Assembly: GCA_963740555.1 (NCBI GenBank)
Contig: CAVUES010000010.1
Location: forward strand, 154,247-218,246
Reading direction: 5' to 3'
DNA from: Mayfieldus sp963740555
Lineage (GTDB): Bacteria > Actinomycetota > Thermoleophilia > Solirubrobacterales > 70-9
DNA length: 64,000 nucleotides
Shown here: positions 40,197-49,013 of the stretch, piece after piece
Layout: every line of letters begins with the position of its first letter
Numbering within the stretch: position 1 is the first letter of the stretch
Translations under genes and position numbers: made by a program
Notes under the pieces: model-generated
Databases searched by the model: none
The model's input: the letters and a program-made list of their open reading frames with translations, nothing else
What the model was told of the DNA's origin: nothing

Positions 40197-42206
40197 TCAT
40201 GAGCTCTGGATCAGGAAGTAGAGGGCCAGGGCGGCGAAGCCTGTGACCAGCAGCAATGCGTAGGAGCGCACGAAGCCCGACTGAACCGTGCGCACGACGC
40301 CGGCCGCGTCGCGGACGACGTCGACCGTCCCGTTGACGATCCCCTGCACGACGACCCGCTCGAAGGTGCGGTTGCAGAACGACCCGATCGCGAGCGCCGG
40401 GCGGACGATCAGGACGTCGATCAGCTCGTCGAAGTACCACTTGTGCAGCAGCAGCTCGTACAGCGGTCGCAGGCGCTCGATCAGCCGCGCCGTCGTGCCC
40501 GGCTGACGCACGTAGAGCAGGTAGGCGATCCCGATTCCCGCCAGCGCGATCAGGGTGCCGACGCCGAGCCCCTCCCAGGAGGCGGCGGTGGACGGCTCGA
40601 TGCGCTCGAACGGCGAGCTGGCGAAGGTCGGCGCGAGGAAGTTGTGGATCACGTCGTCGAGTCCCGGCACCTGGATCAGGCCCGAGAACAGCGCCAGGAA
40701 GCCGAGCCCAGCCATCGCGATCCGCATCGGCGGCGCCCCCTCGGCGATGTGGTGCTCGGCGCCCGGGAATCCGACGTCGGTGTCCTCGACCTCGCCGGTG
40801 GCCGGGTTCTCGGGCTCGGCGTGGACGACGTGGCCGGTCTCGCGCAGCTCCCTGGCCTCGTCGCATTCCTCGCCGCCGAGCACCCGGAAGACGAGCCGGA
40901 AGGAGTAGACCGCGGTCAGCAGCGCCCCCAGGTATCCCCCGATCGTGAAGATCCAGTAGAAGCTCCCGCGGTCGGCGGCGAAGGCGAGGATCTCGTCCTT
41001 GGAGAAGAAGCCCGAGGTGCCGGTGAACCCCGAGAGCGCCAGCGCACCGATGATCAGCATCGCCGCGGTGAACGGCATCGCGCGTCGGAAGCCGCTCATC
41101 CGGTCGATGTCCTGGCGGTTGGCCATCGCGGCGATGATCGAGCCGGCCGACATGAACAGGAGCGCCTTGAAGAAGGCGTGGGTCATGAGGTGAAAGAGCC
41201 CCGCCGAGTAGGCGCCGATCGAGACCCCGACGACCATGTAGCCGATCTGGCTCATCGTCGAGTAGGCGATGATCCGCTTGAAGTCGGTGACCACGAGCGC
41301 GATCGAGCCGGCGACGAGCAGCGTCGCCAGCCCGGTGAAGGCGGCGATGTCGGCGGCGGTCGGCGCGAGGTCGAAGAGCGGATAGGTGCGGGCGATCAGA
41401 TAGACGCCGGCGGTGACCATGGTCGCCGCGTGGATCAGCGCCGAGACCGGGGTCGGCCCCTCCATCGCGTCGGGCAGCCAGGTGTGAAGCGGCAGCTGCG
41501 CCGACTTCGCGAAAGCCCCGAGCAAAAGCAGGAGGCAGATCGCGACCACGGTCCACTCGTTGGTGTGGAAGACGTGCGGCGCGCGGCGAAAGACGTCCGT
41601 GTAGTCGAACTGGCCGAACTCGCGGAAGATCAGGATCGCCGCGAAGACCAGCCCGACGTCGCCGAAGACATTGATCACGAACGCCTTCATCCCCGCCGCC
41701 GTCGCGGTCGCCCGCCGGTACCAGAAGCTGATCAGCGCGTAGGAGGCGAAGCCGACGAAGGCCCAGCCGACGATCAGCAGCACGAAATTGCCGGCCAGGA
41801 CCAGCAGCAGCATCGAGAAGACGAAGAAGTTGAGCAGGCTGAAGAAGCGGGTGTAGCCCCGGTCGGAGTCCATGTAGGCGACCGAGTAGAGATGGATCAG
41901 GGTCGAGACCCCGGAGACGACGAGGATCATGAAGGTCGACAGCGGGTCGACGAAGACGTTGAGCTTGATGTCGAGCCCGGCAGCGCTCGCGTAGGTCCAC
42001 AGCGTCGAGCTGAGATGGCGCCCCGAGTCGGGGTGGTCGAGCAGCGAGACCAGGACCCCGATCGAGGCGGCGAAGGAGAGGCCGATCGCGCCGGTGCCGA
42101 TCCAGCCGGCGGCCCGGCCCGGCCAGACGCGATAGCCGATCGCGATCACGACCGACCCCAACAAGGGAAACAGAAGCACCAACCACGCGAAGGTCGTCGC
42201 GCCCAT
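40197..42206 (-). CDS. nuoL: NADH-quinone oxidoreductase subunit L
   Basis: 669 residues, the largest antiporter-like subunit, with the long lateral helix at the C-terminus. Conserved: FVDPLSTFMILVVSGVSTLIHLYSVAYM, WAFVGFASYALISFWY, SAQLPLHTWLPDAMEGPTPVSALIHAATMVTAGVYLIART, YSTMSQIGYMVVGVSIGAY, FFKALLFMSAGSIIAAM. An acidic loop near 475-510 (ARELRETGHVVHAEPENPATGEVEDTDVGFPGAEHH) is a lineage-specific insertion. Starts 2 nt after the nuoK stop. Confidence 0.97.
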   Translation of the reverse strand: MGATTFAWLVLLFPLLGSVVIAIGYRVWPGRAAGWIGTGAIGLSFAASIGVLVSLLDHPDSGRHLSSTLWTYASAAGLDIKLNVFVDPLSTFMILVVSGVSTLIHLYSVAYMDSDRGYTRFFSLLNFFVFSMLLLVLAGNFVLLIVGWAFVGFASYALISFWYRRATATAAGMKAFVINVFGDVGLVFAAILIFREFGQFDYTDVFRRAPHVFHTNEWTVVAICLLLLLGAFAKSAQLPLHTWLPDAMEGPTPVSALIHAATMVTAGVYLIARTYPLFDLAPTAADIAAFTGLATLLVAGSIALVVTDFKRIIAYSTMSQIGYMVVGVSIGAYSAGLFHLMTHAFFKALLFMSAGSIIAAMANRQDIDRMSGFRRAMPFTAAMLIIGALALSGFTGTSGFFSKDEILAFAADRGSFYWIFTIGGYLGALLTAVYSFRLVFRVLGGEECDEARELRETGHVVHAEPENPATGEVEDTDVGFPGAEHHIAEGAPPMRIAMAGLGFLALFSGLIQVPGLDDVIHNFLAPTFASSPFERIEPSTAASWEGLGVGTLIALAGIGIAYLLYVRQPGTTARLIERLRPLYELLLHKWYFDELIDVLIVRPALAIGSFCNRTFERVVVQGIVNGTVDVVRDAAGVVRTVQSGFVRSYALLLVTGFAALALYFLIQSS

Positions 42207-42208
42207 GC

Positions 42209-42508
42209 CTAGCCGCGCAGCTCCCGCAGGTCATCGACGTTGAGCGGCAGCCGGCGGCGGTAGATCGCGACGATCAGCCCCAGCCCGACCACTACCTCGC
42301 AGGCGGCGATCACCATCACGACGATCGCGAACACCTGCCCGTCGCTGTTGCCGAGCATGCGGCTGAAGGCGACCAGCGCCAGGTTCCCGGCGTTGAGCAT
42401 CAGCTCGAGGCAGAGCAGGATCACCAGCGGGCTGCGGCGCAGCAGCACGCCGGCCGCGCCGGTCGCGAACAGCAGCGCGGAGAGGACGATGTACCAGGAG
42501 GTGTCCAT
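42209..42508 (-). CDS. nuoK: NADH-quinone oxidoreductase subunit K
   Basis: 99 residues with three helices; the conserved Glu pair is in LVILLCLELMLNAGNLALVAF and VMVIAACEVVVGLGLIVAIYRRR. Usual length for the family. TGATG overlap with nuoJ. Part of the proton path of the membrane arm. Confidence 0.97.
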   Translation of the reverse strand: MDTSWYIVLSALLFATGAAGVLLRRSPLVILLCLELMLNAGNLALVAFSRMLGNSDGQVFAIVVMVIAACEVVVGLGLIVAIYRRRLPLNVDDLRELRG

Positions 42509-43128
42509 CAGTAGGACGCCCCCTCGGGGTCATGGAGAAGGACGCCCTCTGCACCGCGACCTGGGCTCTCAGAACCAATGCCCGCCGCCTCCTCAGCTCC
42601 GCTTCCGGGGGCGGCGGGGTCACTGCCACGGCGACGTCCAGCCAGGACGACCGCGCCCACGGCCGCGAGCAGGAGCAGCATCGAGGCGGCCTCGAAGGCG
42701 ATCATGAAGCGCTCCAGCAGAATGCGCCCGATCCCGCCCGGGGAGCCGAAGCCGAGCGGGATCGTCGGGCCCTTGGTGTCGATCGCCTTCAGCGAGGAGC
42801 CGAGCACCGCGATCGAGAGCTCGACGAAGAGAGCGATCCCGAGCAGCGGAGCGAGGAACTGCTGGCCGGGGATCGGCTCCCAGGCGGGCTCCTGGACCCC
42901 GCCTACGTAGGCGGCGACGAAGACGTAGAGGACCATCACGGCCCCGGCGTAGACGACCACCTGCGCGGCGGCGACGAACTCGGCGTGCAGGATCAGGAAC
43001 AGCCCCGCCAGCGAGACCAGGTGGACGATCAGCGCCAGCACGCTGTAGAAGGGGTTTCGCAGGGCGATGATCGCGATCGCGCCGCCAAGCGCCCCGATCG
43101 CCCCGGCGAAGAAGGCGACTGCCTCCAT
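42508..43128 (-). CDS. nuoJ: NADH-quinone oxidoreductase subunit J
   Basis: 206 residues; five helices in the first 165: AVAFFAGAIGALGGAIAIIAL, NPFYSVLALIVHLVSLAGLFLILHAEFVAAAQVVVYAGAVMVLYVFVAAYVGG (the conserved TM3 pi-bulge region). The tail after LLAAVGAVVLAGRRRG is atypical: SDPAAPGSGAEEAAGIGSESPGRGAEG comes from the palindromic element (copy D) and ends before VLLHDPEGASY. nuoJ begins 24 nt after the NTF2-like gene. Confidence 0.95.
   Translation of the reverse strand: MEAVAFFAGAIGALGGAIAIIALRNPFYSVLALIVHLVSLAGLFLILHAEFVAAAQVVVYAGAVMVLYVFVAAYVGGVQEPAWEPIPGQQFLAPLLGIALFVELSIAVLGSSLKAIDTKGPTIPLGFGSPGGIGRILLERFMIAFEAASMLLLLAAVGAVVLAGRRRGSDPAAPGSGAEEAAGIGSESPGRGAEGVLLHDPEGASY
42580..42622 (-). 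repeat. Palindromic coding element, copy D (in nuoJ)
   Basis: Stem CCCGCCGCC / GGCGGCGGG (perfect 9 bp) around the 20-nt loop CCCGGAAGCGGAGCTGAGGA, whose own core is AGC-GGA-GCT. It lacks the 5' flank (GAGCAGGGTGGGCACCA) that copies B and A have. Translated DPAAPGSGAEEAAG. Confidence 0.85.
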
Positions 43129-43152
43129 CAGCCGCTTCTCGCTTCCCTCGAC

Positions 43153-43560
43153 TCAGCTTGGAGGCGCCGCGAGCGCCGCAGCGCGCGACAGAAACTGGCG
43201 TGCACGGAGGGGCTGCATCCCGTCGAACTCCCAGATCTCGAATGTGTCGACTGCGACCGGCACGCCGGCGCCGCGGCTGGTCCCAGTGATGAGGTGGTGG
43301 ACGAGCAGCGTGGTCTCGGAGAGTTGCTCGAAGTCCTGCAACTCGATGTGCCAGCCGTCAAAGACGCTGCGCATCTCCTCGAACCAGCCCTTGATCTCAG
43401 CCGGGCCGGTGTAGACGGAGTGATCAGCGTCCTCGCTCGGGGCGTGGTACTCGAAGTCTTCCGCCAGCCCTCCGAGGGCTTTGTCGAGGTCGCCTTCGTT
43501 GAACGCGGTCGCCGACTGTGCGTACACGGCGCGGAACGCAGTGAGCAGGTCCTCGGCCAC
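43153..43560 (-). CDS. NTF2/SnoaL-like protein inside the nuo operon
   Basis: 135 residues, GTG start 9 nt after the nuoI stop. AEDLLTAFRAVYAQSATAFNEGDLDKALGGLAEDFEYHAPSEDADHSVYTGPAEIKGWFEEMRSVFDGWHIELQDFEQLSETTLLVHHLITGTSRGAGVPVAVDTFEIWEFDGMQPLRARQF is a clear SnoaL_2/NTF2-like cone fold with a His/Asp-lined pocket. It is not a complex I subunit in any system I know. Same strand and tight spacing mean it is co-transcribed with nuoI and nuoJ. Possible roles: stray insertion tolerated in the operon, or an accessory factor. Confidence 0.88.
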   Translation of the reverse strand: MAEDLLTAFRAVYAQSATAFNEGDLDKALGGLAEDFEYHAPSEDADHSVYTGPAEIKGWFEEMRSVFDGWHIELQDFEQLSETTLLVHHLITGTSRGAGVPVAVDTFEIWEFDGMQPLRARQFLSRAAALAAPPS

Positions 43561-43569
43561 AGTCCCAAG

Positions 43570-44112
43570 CTACTCGCCCTCCCGCCGCAGCGGCGTCCGT
43601 TCGATCGACTCCGCGAGCAGCATCTCCTTGGTGAAGATCAGGTCGGAGCGGTTGTAGTCGGAAATCTCGTAGTCGTGCCCCATCGTGATCGCGTCGAACG
43701 GGCAGGCGATCTCGCAGTAGCCGCAGAAGATGCAGCGGCTGAGGTTGATCTCGTAAACCGAGGCGTAGCGCTCGCCGGCCGAGACGCGGTGCTCGGGGTC
43801 GTTCTCGGCGGCGACGACGCGGATGCAGTCCGCCGGGCAGGCGGCGGCGCAGAGCGAGCAGCCGACGCACTTCTCCAGCCCCGTGTCCTCGAAGCGATGC
43901 AGCTTGTGGCGGCCGCGGAAGCGCGGGTAGACCGGCGTCTTCTCCTCCGGGTACTGGACCGTGATCGGTCCCTCGATCACGCGCCCCAGGGTCGTCTTCA
44001 GGCCGCGCAGAGTCTCTCCGAAGGCGCGATAGGCGCCGCCGACCCCGCCCGGCTCCGGTCCGCGCTGGACCTCGACCACCGAGTCGTCTTTGAGGTACGG
44101 AAACTCGCTCAC
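43570..44112 (-). CDS. nuoI: NADH-quinone oxidoreductase subunit I
   Basis: 180 residues from the GTG of SEFPYLKDDS, with GGGAGG upstream. Ferredoxin-like subunit with two [4Fe-4S] sites: CVGCSLCAAACP and CIFCGYCEIACP (clusters N6a and N6b), connecting the hydrophilic arm to NuoB. Preceded by heptad repeats in the nuoH/nuoI gap. Confidence 0.96.
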   Translation of the reverse strand: MSEFPYLKDDSVVEVQRGPEPGGVGGAYRAFGETLRGLKTTLGRVIEGPITVQYPEEKTPVYPRFRGRHKLHRFEDTGLEKCVGCSLCAAACPADCIRVVAAENDPEHRVSAGERYASVYEINLSRCIFCGYCEIACPFDAITMGHDYEISDYNRSDLIFTKEMLLAESIERTPLRREGE

Positions 44113-44129
44113 TTCCGAACCCGCCTCCC

Positions 44130-44154
44130 GAGCAACGTGCAACGAGCAACGAGC
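44130..44154. repeat. Heptad repeat GAGCAAC, nuoH/nuoI gap
   Basis: GAGCAAC, GTGCAAC, GAGCAAC, GAGC in series. On the coding strand the array ends in CGGGAGG, so its edge forms the nuoI ribosome binding site. Confidence 0.85.
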
Positions 44155-44155
44155 T

Positions 44156-45160
44156 TCATGTGACCACCACCAGCACAGCGGTGACGACAACGTTCAAGGT
44201 CGCGAGTGGCAGCAGCACCTTCCAGCCCAGCGCCATCAGCTGGTCGTAGCGCAGCCGCGGCAGCGTCGCCCGCACCCAGATGAAGAAGAGCAGCAGGACG
44301 AAGATCTTCGCCGCCATCCAGATCGGATCGAGCCAGCCGGGCCCCGGCCCCATCCAGCCGCCGAGGAACATCGCCGCGGCGATCCCCGAGACGACCGTGA
44401 TCTCCAGGTACTCGACCAGCAGGAAGCTTCCGAAGCGCATTCCGCCGTATTCGGTCTGGTAGCCCTGCACCAGCTCCGAGTCGGCCTCGGGCAGGTCGAA
44501 TGGGGCGCGGTTGGTCTCCGCGAAGCCGGCGGCCATGAAGATCAGAAAGCCGACCAGCTGCGGGATGATGAACCAGATGTGTTGGGTGCCCTGAGCGCGG
44601 ACGATGTCGACCAGCGAAAGCGATCCGGCCATGAAGATCACGCCCAGCAGCGCCAGGCCCATCGAGACTTCGTAGGAGATCAGCTGCGCCGCCGCTCGCA
44701 TCGCGCCCAGGAAGCTGTACTTGGAGCCCGAGGCCCAGCCCCCGAGCAGCAGGCCGTAGAAGCCGATCGCCCCGGCGGCGAAGAAGTAGAGGATGCCGAT
44801 CGAGACGTCGATTCCGTAGAAGCCGACGCCGTCCTTGACGTCGCCGAAGGGCAGGATCGCGAGCGCGAGCACTGCTGAGAGGACGATCAGCGCCGGCCCG
44901 AGCACGTAGAGAGTCGCCACCGCGTTCTTGGGCCGGAAGGCCTCCTTGCCGACCAGCTTGCCGACGTCGGCGAGCGGCTGCAGGATCCCGAACGGCCCCA
45001 CCCTGTTCGGCCCGTAGCGGTTCTGGAAGCGGCCGATCAGCTTGCGCTCCAGCACCGTGAGCAGCGGCAGGATGCTGAAGACGACGATGAAGATGACCAG
45101 CGACTTGACCACCATCACCCAGATCGCCTCGGTGAAGCCGGTGTCGGCCAGAACCATCAT
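44156..45160 (-). CDS. nuoH: NADH-quinone oxidoreductase subunit H
   Basis: 334 residues, eight helices, quinone-site subunit. Conserved LLTVLERKLIGRFQNRYGPNRVGPFGILQPLADVGKLVGKE near the N-terminus, NRAPFDLPEADSELVQGYQTEYGGMRFGSFLLVEYLE (the Glu-rich first cytoplasmic loop region), and FIWVRATLPRLRYDQLMALGWKVLLPLATLN at the end. ATG overlaps the nuoG stop. Confidence 0.97.
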   Translation of the reverse strand: MMVLADTGFTEAIWVMVVKSLVIFIVVFSILPLLTVLERKLIGRFQNRYGPNRVGPFGILQPLADVGKLVGKEAFRPKNAVATLYVLGPALIVLSAVLALAILPFGDVKDGVGFYGIDVSIGILYFFAAGAIGFYGLLLGGWASGSKYSFLGAMRAAAQLISYEVSMGLALLGVIFMAGSLSLVDIVRAQGTQHIWFIIPQLVGFLIFMAAGFAETNRAPFDLPEADSELVQGYQTEYGGMRFGSFLLVEYLEITVVSGIAAAMFLGGWMGPGPGWLDPIWMAAKIFVLLLFFIWVRATLPRLRYDQLMALGWKVLLPLATLNVVVTAVLVVVT

Positions 45161-47700
45161 TTGCCGGCCGCCTCCTCTGCGAGCGAGTCGCCTTGCGACG
45201 AGCGGTAATCCGGGCTTTGCCCGGATGCGGGGGCGGCCGGGCGGTGCCCACCCTGATCAGCCTTCGTTATCTGCACCGCCATCGGCCCACCGTTCAGCAG
45301 CGCGTTGGCGTTGTCGGCGGCGGTTCCCTCGATCAAGAAGCAGGCGCCCTCGGCGATGCGCTCGCGGATCGCCACGCGAGCCCCCACGCTCGTCCCGTTC
45401 TGGCCGACGCGGACCCGATCTCCATCCTCGAGCCCCAACCTCTCGGCATCCGCCGGCGCGAGCTCGACCCGCTGCTGTGGCTCGAGGAACCGAAGCGGCG
45501 GGTTCAGCTCCGTGACCGGGGTCGCCCAGAGGTCACGGTAGGTGCCGAGCAGCAGCCCGTCCACAGGCGGCTCGGGGGCCGCCGGTGCGGCGAGCTCGGA
45601 CTCCCACGCCGGGGTCGGCAGCGCGGCCGCCGCGCCGCGCTCCTGCCAGCGGACTCCGCGCCCGCCGATCTCCTCGGCGCTGATGTCGCCGTAGATGGGA
45701 GTGTCCGCGGCCATCGCTGCGATCAGTTCCGGGACCGATTCGATTCCGGTCTCATGGCCGAGCGCCGCCGCCAGCTCGCAGAGCGCCTCCCACACTGGCC
45801 GCACCTCTCCTGGGTCCTCGACGCTGGGCCGCACCCGCTGCAGGCGCCCGTCGGGGTGGGTGACGGTGCCCTCCTTCTCGGCGTGGCTCTGCAGGGGCAG
45901 GATCACGTCGGCCTGCGCCGCGGAGGCGTCCTCGAACATCGCGAACGCGACCACGAAGTCGGCCGCCTGCAGCGCCCGCTTCCAGCCCTCGGAGTCCGGG
46001 TAATCGCGCACCGGATCGGCGCCGAACAGCAGCACTGCTCTCAGCTCGTCCCGCTCCAGCGCCCCCCGGATGCCCTCGGCGTCGCGGCCGGCCTCCACCT
46101 CGCTGAGGCCCGGCCCGGCGTCGGGCAGCACCCCGACCTCGCGCAGGCCCCGCCCGTTGGCGGTCTCCGGCACGCCGAGCAGCCCGGCGCCGTCGCTCTC
46201 CGAGCAGCCAAGGCCTCGCGCCAGCTCCAGCAGCGCGTCGACGGCGACCAGCCCGCCATCACCGCGGCCGAGCCGCTCGCCCCAGACGATCAGCGGGCGA
46301 TCGGCCGCGCACAGAAGCGACGCCAGCGCCGCCGCGTCTCCCTTTGCCTCGCCGCCTTCATGGATCGCCGCCATCCCCTCGTTCAGCTCGGCTAGGAACG
46401 CGGCCGCCCCGCCGGGGGCATAGCGGGCCACGGCTTCGGCGCCGCCGTCGAGCGCCGTCGGCCGCTCGTTGGCGACCGCCAGCCTGACCCCGTTCCGGCG
46501 CACCGCCTTGCGGATCCGCAGGTCGAGGATCGGCGAGGCGTGCAAAGGGTCGACGCCGATCACCAGCACCGCGTCGGCGTCGTCGATCGCCCTGGTCGAG
46601 ACCGAAAGCTCGGGTCGCGAAAGCTCGATGATCCGGTGCCGATCGGCCCCGCCGCCGGGGCGCGAGTCCAGGTTCGGTGAGCCCAGCGCCCGCCGCACGA
46701 TCCGCTGCACCAGGTAGCCCTCCTCGTTTGAGGCGTCGCCGACGATCGCGGCGCTCGCGGCGCCCGCCTGGCGCAGTCCCGCCGCGGACCGCTCGATCGC
46801 CTCGGACCAGCTCGCCTCGCGCAGGTTGCCGCCCTCGCGCACCATCGGCGCGGCTATCCGTTGCTCGGAGGCGAGCATCTCGAACGAGTAGCGCCCCTTG
46901 TCGCAGAGCCAGCCGTCGTCGACCTCGGGGTTGTCGCGCGCAAGCACCCTCTTCACCTGCTCGTCGCGGACCGTGAAGCTGATGTTGCACTGCGACGGGC
47001 ACAGCGTGCAGATCGACCCACCCTGCTCGATGTCCCAGGGACGGGCGCGGAAGCGATAGGTGTAGGAGGTCAGCGCGCCGACCGGGCAGAGCTCGGTGAT
47101 GTTGCCGTGGAAGGGCGCGATGTAGGGGCGGTCGTCGAAGGTGCCGACGAAGGAGCGGTCGCCGCGGTCCAGCAGCTGCAGCTGAGAGTCCTCGGAGATC
47201 TCCTGGCTGAAGCGCACGCAGCGGTAGCAGAGGATGCAGCGCTCGCGGTCGATCGCGATCAGCGGCGACAGCGGCAGCGGCTTTTGGAAGTGGCGCTTGG
47301 GGTCGGTGGAGCGGCTGCGCCCCGGCCCCCAGCCCATCGCGATGTCCTGGAGCGGGCACTCGCCGCCCTTGTCGCACACCGGGCAGTCGAGCGGATGGTT
47401 GACGAGCAGGAACTCGACCACCGCGTTCTGCGCTTCCTTGACCTCGTCCGTCTGGGTGTAGACGACCATCCCGTCGCGGACGGGGGTCGAGCAGGCGGTC
47501 TGGAGCTTCGGCGTCCCCTCGATCTCGACCAGGCACATGCGGCAGGCGCCGACCGGATGCCCGAGCTTGGGCTCGTAACAGAAGACCGGGATCTCGACGT
47601 CGCCGTGCTTGGCCGCGTCGACCAGCATCGCCCCCTCCGGCGCGGCGACCTCGCGCCCGTCGACGATCAGCGTGATCTCGCGCGTCGGCTCGGGGCTCAC
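45157..47700 (-). CDS. nuoG: NADH-quinone oxidoreductase subunit G
   Basis: 847 residues. N-terminal [2Fe-2S] (FCYEPKLGHPVGACRMCLVEIEG...TACSTPV), His-Cys cluster N5 (HPLDCPVCDKGGECPLQ), N4-type CILCYRCVRFSQEI, then a molybdopterin-oxidoreductase-like domain with CTLCPSQCNISF...WLCDKGRYSFE, the extra cluster N7 site. The molybdopterin domain is degenerate as in NuoG. A C-terminal ADC-like beta barrel (NPPLRFLEPQQRVELAPADAERLGLEDGDRV) follows. The final 40 residues (DQGGHRPAAPASGQSPDYRSSQGDSLAEEAAGK) are element copy E. Confidence 0.96.
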   Translation of the reverse strand: MSPEPTREITLIVDGREVAAPEGAMLVDAAKHGDVEIPVFCYEPKLGHPVGACRMCLVEIEGTPKLQTACSTPVRDGMVVYTQTDEVKEAQNAVVEFLLVNHPLDCPVCDKGGECPLQDIAMGWGPGRSRSTDPKRHFQKPLPLSPLIAIDRERCILCYRCVRFSQEISEDSQLQLLDRGDRSFVGTFDDRPYIAPFHGNITELCPVGALTSYTYRFRARPWDIEQGGSICTLCPSQCNISFTVRDEQVKRVLARDNPEVDDGWLCDKGRYSFEMLASEQRIAAPMVREGGNLREASWSEAIERSAAGLRQAGAASAAIVGDASNEEGYLVQRIVRRALGSPNLDSRPGGGADRHRIIELSRPELSVSTRAIDDADAVLVIGVDPLHASPILDLRIRKAVRRNGVRLAVANERPTALDGGAEAVARYAPGGAAAFLAELNEGMAAIHEGGEAKGDAAALASLLCAADRPLIVWGERLGRGDGGLVAVDALLELARGLGCSESDGAGLLGVPETANGRGLREVGVLPDAGPGLSEVEAGRDAEGIRGALERDELRAVLLFGADPVRDYPDSEGWKRALQAADFVVAFAMFEDASAAQADVILPLQSHAEKEGTVTHPDGRLQRVRPSVEDPGEVRPVWEALCELAAALGHETGIESVPELIAAMAADTPIYGDISAEEIGGRGVRWQERGAAAALPTPAWESELAAPAAPEPPVDGLLLGTYRDLWATPVTELNPPLRFLEPQQRVELAPADAERLGLEDGDRVRVGQNGTSVGARVAIRERIAEGACFLIEGTAADNANALLNGGPMAVQITKADQGGHRPAAPASGQSPDYRSSQGDSLAEEAAGK
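45163..45262 (-). repeat. Palindromic coding element, copy E (in nuoG), enlarged loop
   Basis: Outer stem CCGGCCGCC / GGCGGCCGG (perfect 9 bp; one pair flipped against copies B-D). The usual 20-nt loop is replaced by about 60 nt that hold two further hairpins: ATCCGGGC-aaa-GCCCGGAT and GTCGC-aag-GCGAC. Still in frame with nuoG, ending three codons before the stop. Confidence 0.8.
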
Positions 47701-49013
47701 GTCATAGCTCCCATCTGCTCCTGCTTTCCGACCACGGCGCCGATCCGCGCCAGCTCGGTCTCCTGCGTGTAGAGCAGCTGCTCGAACTCGGAGCGGAACT
47801 TGCGCACCATCGCCCCGACCGGCATCGCCATCGAGTCGCCGAGCACGCAGAGGCAGTTGCCGATGATGTTGTCCTGCACCGAGGCCACGACGTCGAGGTC
47901 CATCGGCGTCGCCTCGCCGTCAGTGACCCGCCCCAGCATCTTCACCGTCCAGTTGGTGCCCTCCCGGCAGGGTGTGCACTTGCCGCACGACTCGTGGTGG
48001 TAGAAGCGCGCCGTTCGCAGCGCCATCTGGGGAATCGAGACGCGCTCGTCGGCGACGATAATCGATCCCGAGCCGAGCATCGAGCCCGCGTCGGCCATCG
48101 CCTCGAAGCTGTATGGGATGTCGAGGTCGTCCCCCGTCAGCACGGGCGACGAGGAGCCGCCGGGGTAGAAGGCCTTCACCTCGTGGCCATCGCCGGGCCC
48201 GCCGGCCAGGTCGCAGATCAGCTCGCGGGTCGGGATGCCGAGCTCGACCTCGTAGTTGCCCGGTCGCTGCACGCAGCCGGAGACCGAGACGACCTTGGTG
48301 CCCGGCGACTGCTCGGTGCCGAAGCCCTTGAACCAGTCGGCGCCGTTGGCGACGATGTGGGGGACGTTCGACAGCGTCTCGACGTTGTTGATCAGCGTCG
48401 GCCCGCCGTAGAGGCCCTGCACAGCGGGGAAGGGGGGCTTGAGCCGCGGGTTGCCGCGCTTTCCCTCCAGCGCGTCGAGCAGCGCCGTCTCCTCACCGCA
48501 GATGTAGGCGCCGGCGCCGCGGTGGACGACCAGCTCGAGATTTCGGTGGCTGCCGAGGATGTTCTGGCCCAGATAACCGGCCTCGTAGGCCTCGGCGACC
48601 GCGGCGTCGAGGATGTCGCCCTGGAGGTCGTACTCGCCGCGGATGAATATGAAGGCGTGGGCAGCGTCGGCGGCGACGGCGGCGATCGCGATCCCCTCGA
48701 TCAGCTGGTGGGGGTTCTTCTGCATCAGCTCGCGGTCCTTGAAGGCGCCGGGCTCGGACTCGTCCGCGTTGCAGCAGAGGTACTTCTCCATCTCGCCGCC
48801 GCGGGGCAGGAAGGACGCCTTCTTTCCCATCGAGAAGCCGGCGCCGCCGCGTCCCCGCAACCCCGAGTCCTCGAGCTCGGAGAGGATCTCGTCGGCCTCC
48901 ATCTCGCGGTAGGCGCGCTCCAGCGTCCGGTAGCCGCCGAAGCGTTTGTAGGTATCGATCCCGCTCAGTCCAGGTTCGTCGATGTTTCGGAACAGAAGTC
49001 TGGTCTCGGGCAT
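47697..49013 (-). CDS. nuoF: NADH-quinone oxidoreductase subunit F
   Basis: 438 residues. FMN/NADH site: SGLRGRGGAGFSMGKKASFLP (Gly-rich loop) and YLCCNADESEPGAFKDRELM; the [4Fe-4S] N3 site is ESCGKCTPCREGTNW with the last Cys in GNCLCVLGD. NADH is oxidised here and electrons enter the chain. TGATG overlap with nuoE, GTGA overlap with nuoG. Confidence 0.97.
   Translation of the reverse strand: MPETRLLFRNIDEPGLSGIDTYKRFGGYRTLERAYREMEADEILSELEDSGLRGRGGAGFSMGKKASFLPRGGEMEKYLCCNADESEPGAFKDRELMQKNPHQLIEGIAIAAVAADAAHAFIFIRGEYDLQGDILDAAVAEAYEAGYLGQNILGSHRNLELVVHRGAGAYICGEETALLDALEGKRGNPRLKPPFPAVQGLYGGPTLINNVETLSNVPHIVANGADWFKGFGTEQSPGTKVVSVSGCVQRPGNYEVELGIPTRELICDLAGGPGDGHEVKAFYPGGSSSPVLTGDDLDIPYSFEAMADAGSMLGSGSIIVADERVSIPQMALRTARFYHHESCGKCTPCREGTNWTVKMLGRVTDGEATPMDLDVVASVQDNIIGNCLCVLGDSMAMPVGAMVRKFRSEFEQLLYTQETELARIGAVVGKQEQMGAMT

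Noticed and set aside
40443..42212. 589-residue plus-strand frame over nuoL (and similar long frames over nuoN, nuoM, nuoG and nuoD)
   Set aside because: Composition is charged low complexity (poly D/E/R/H) typical of antisense shadows; the minus strand has conserved complex I subunits.
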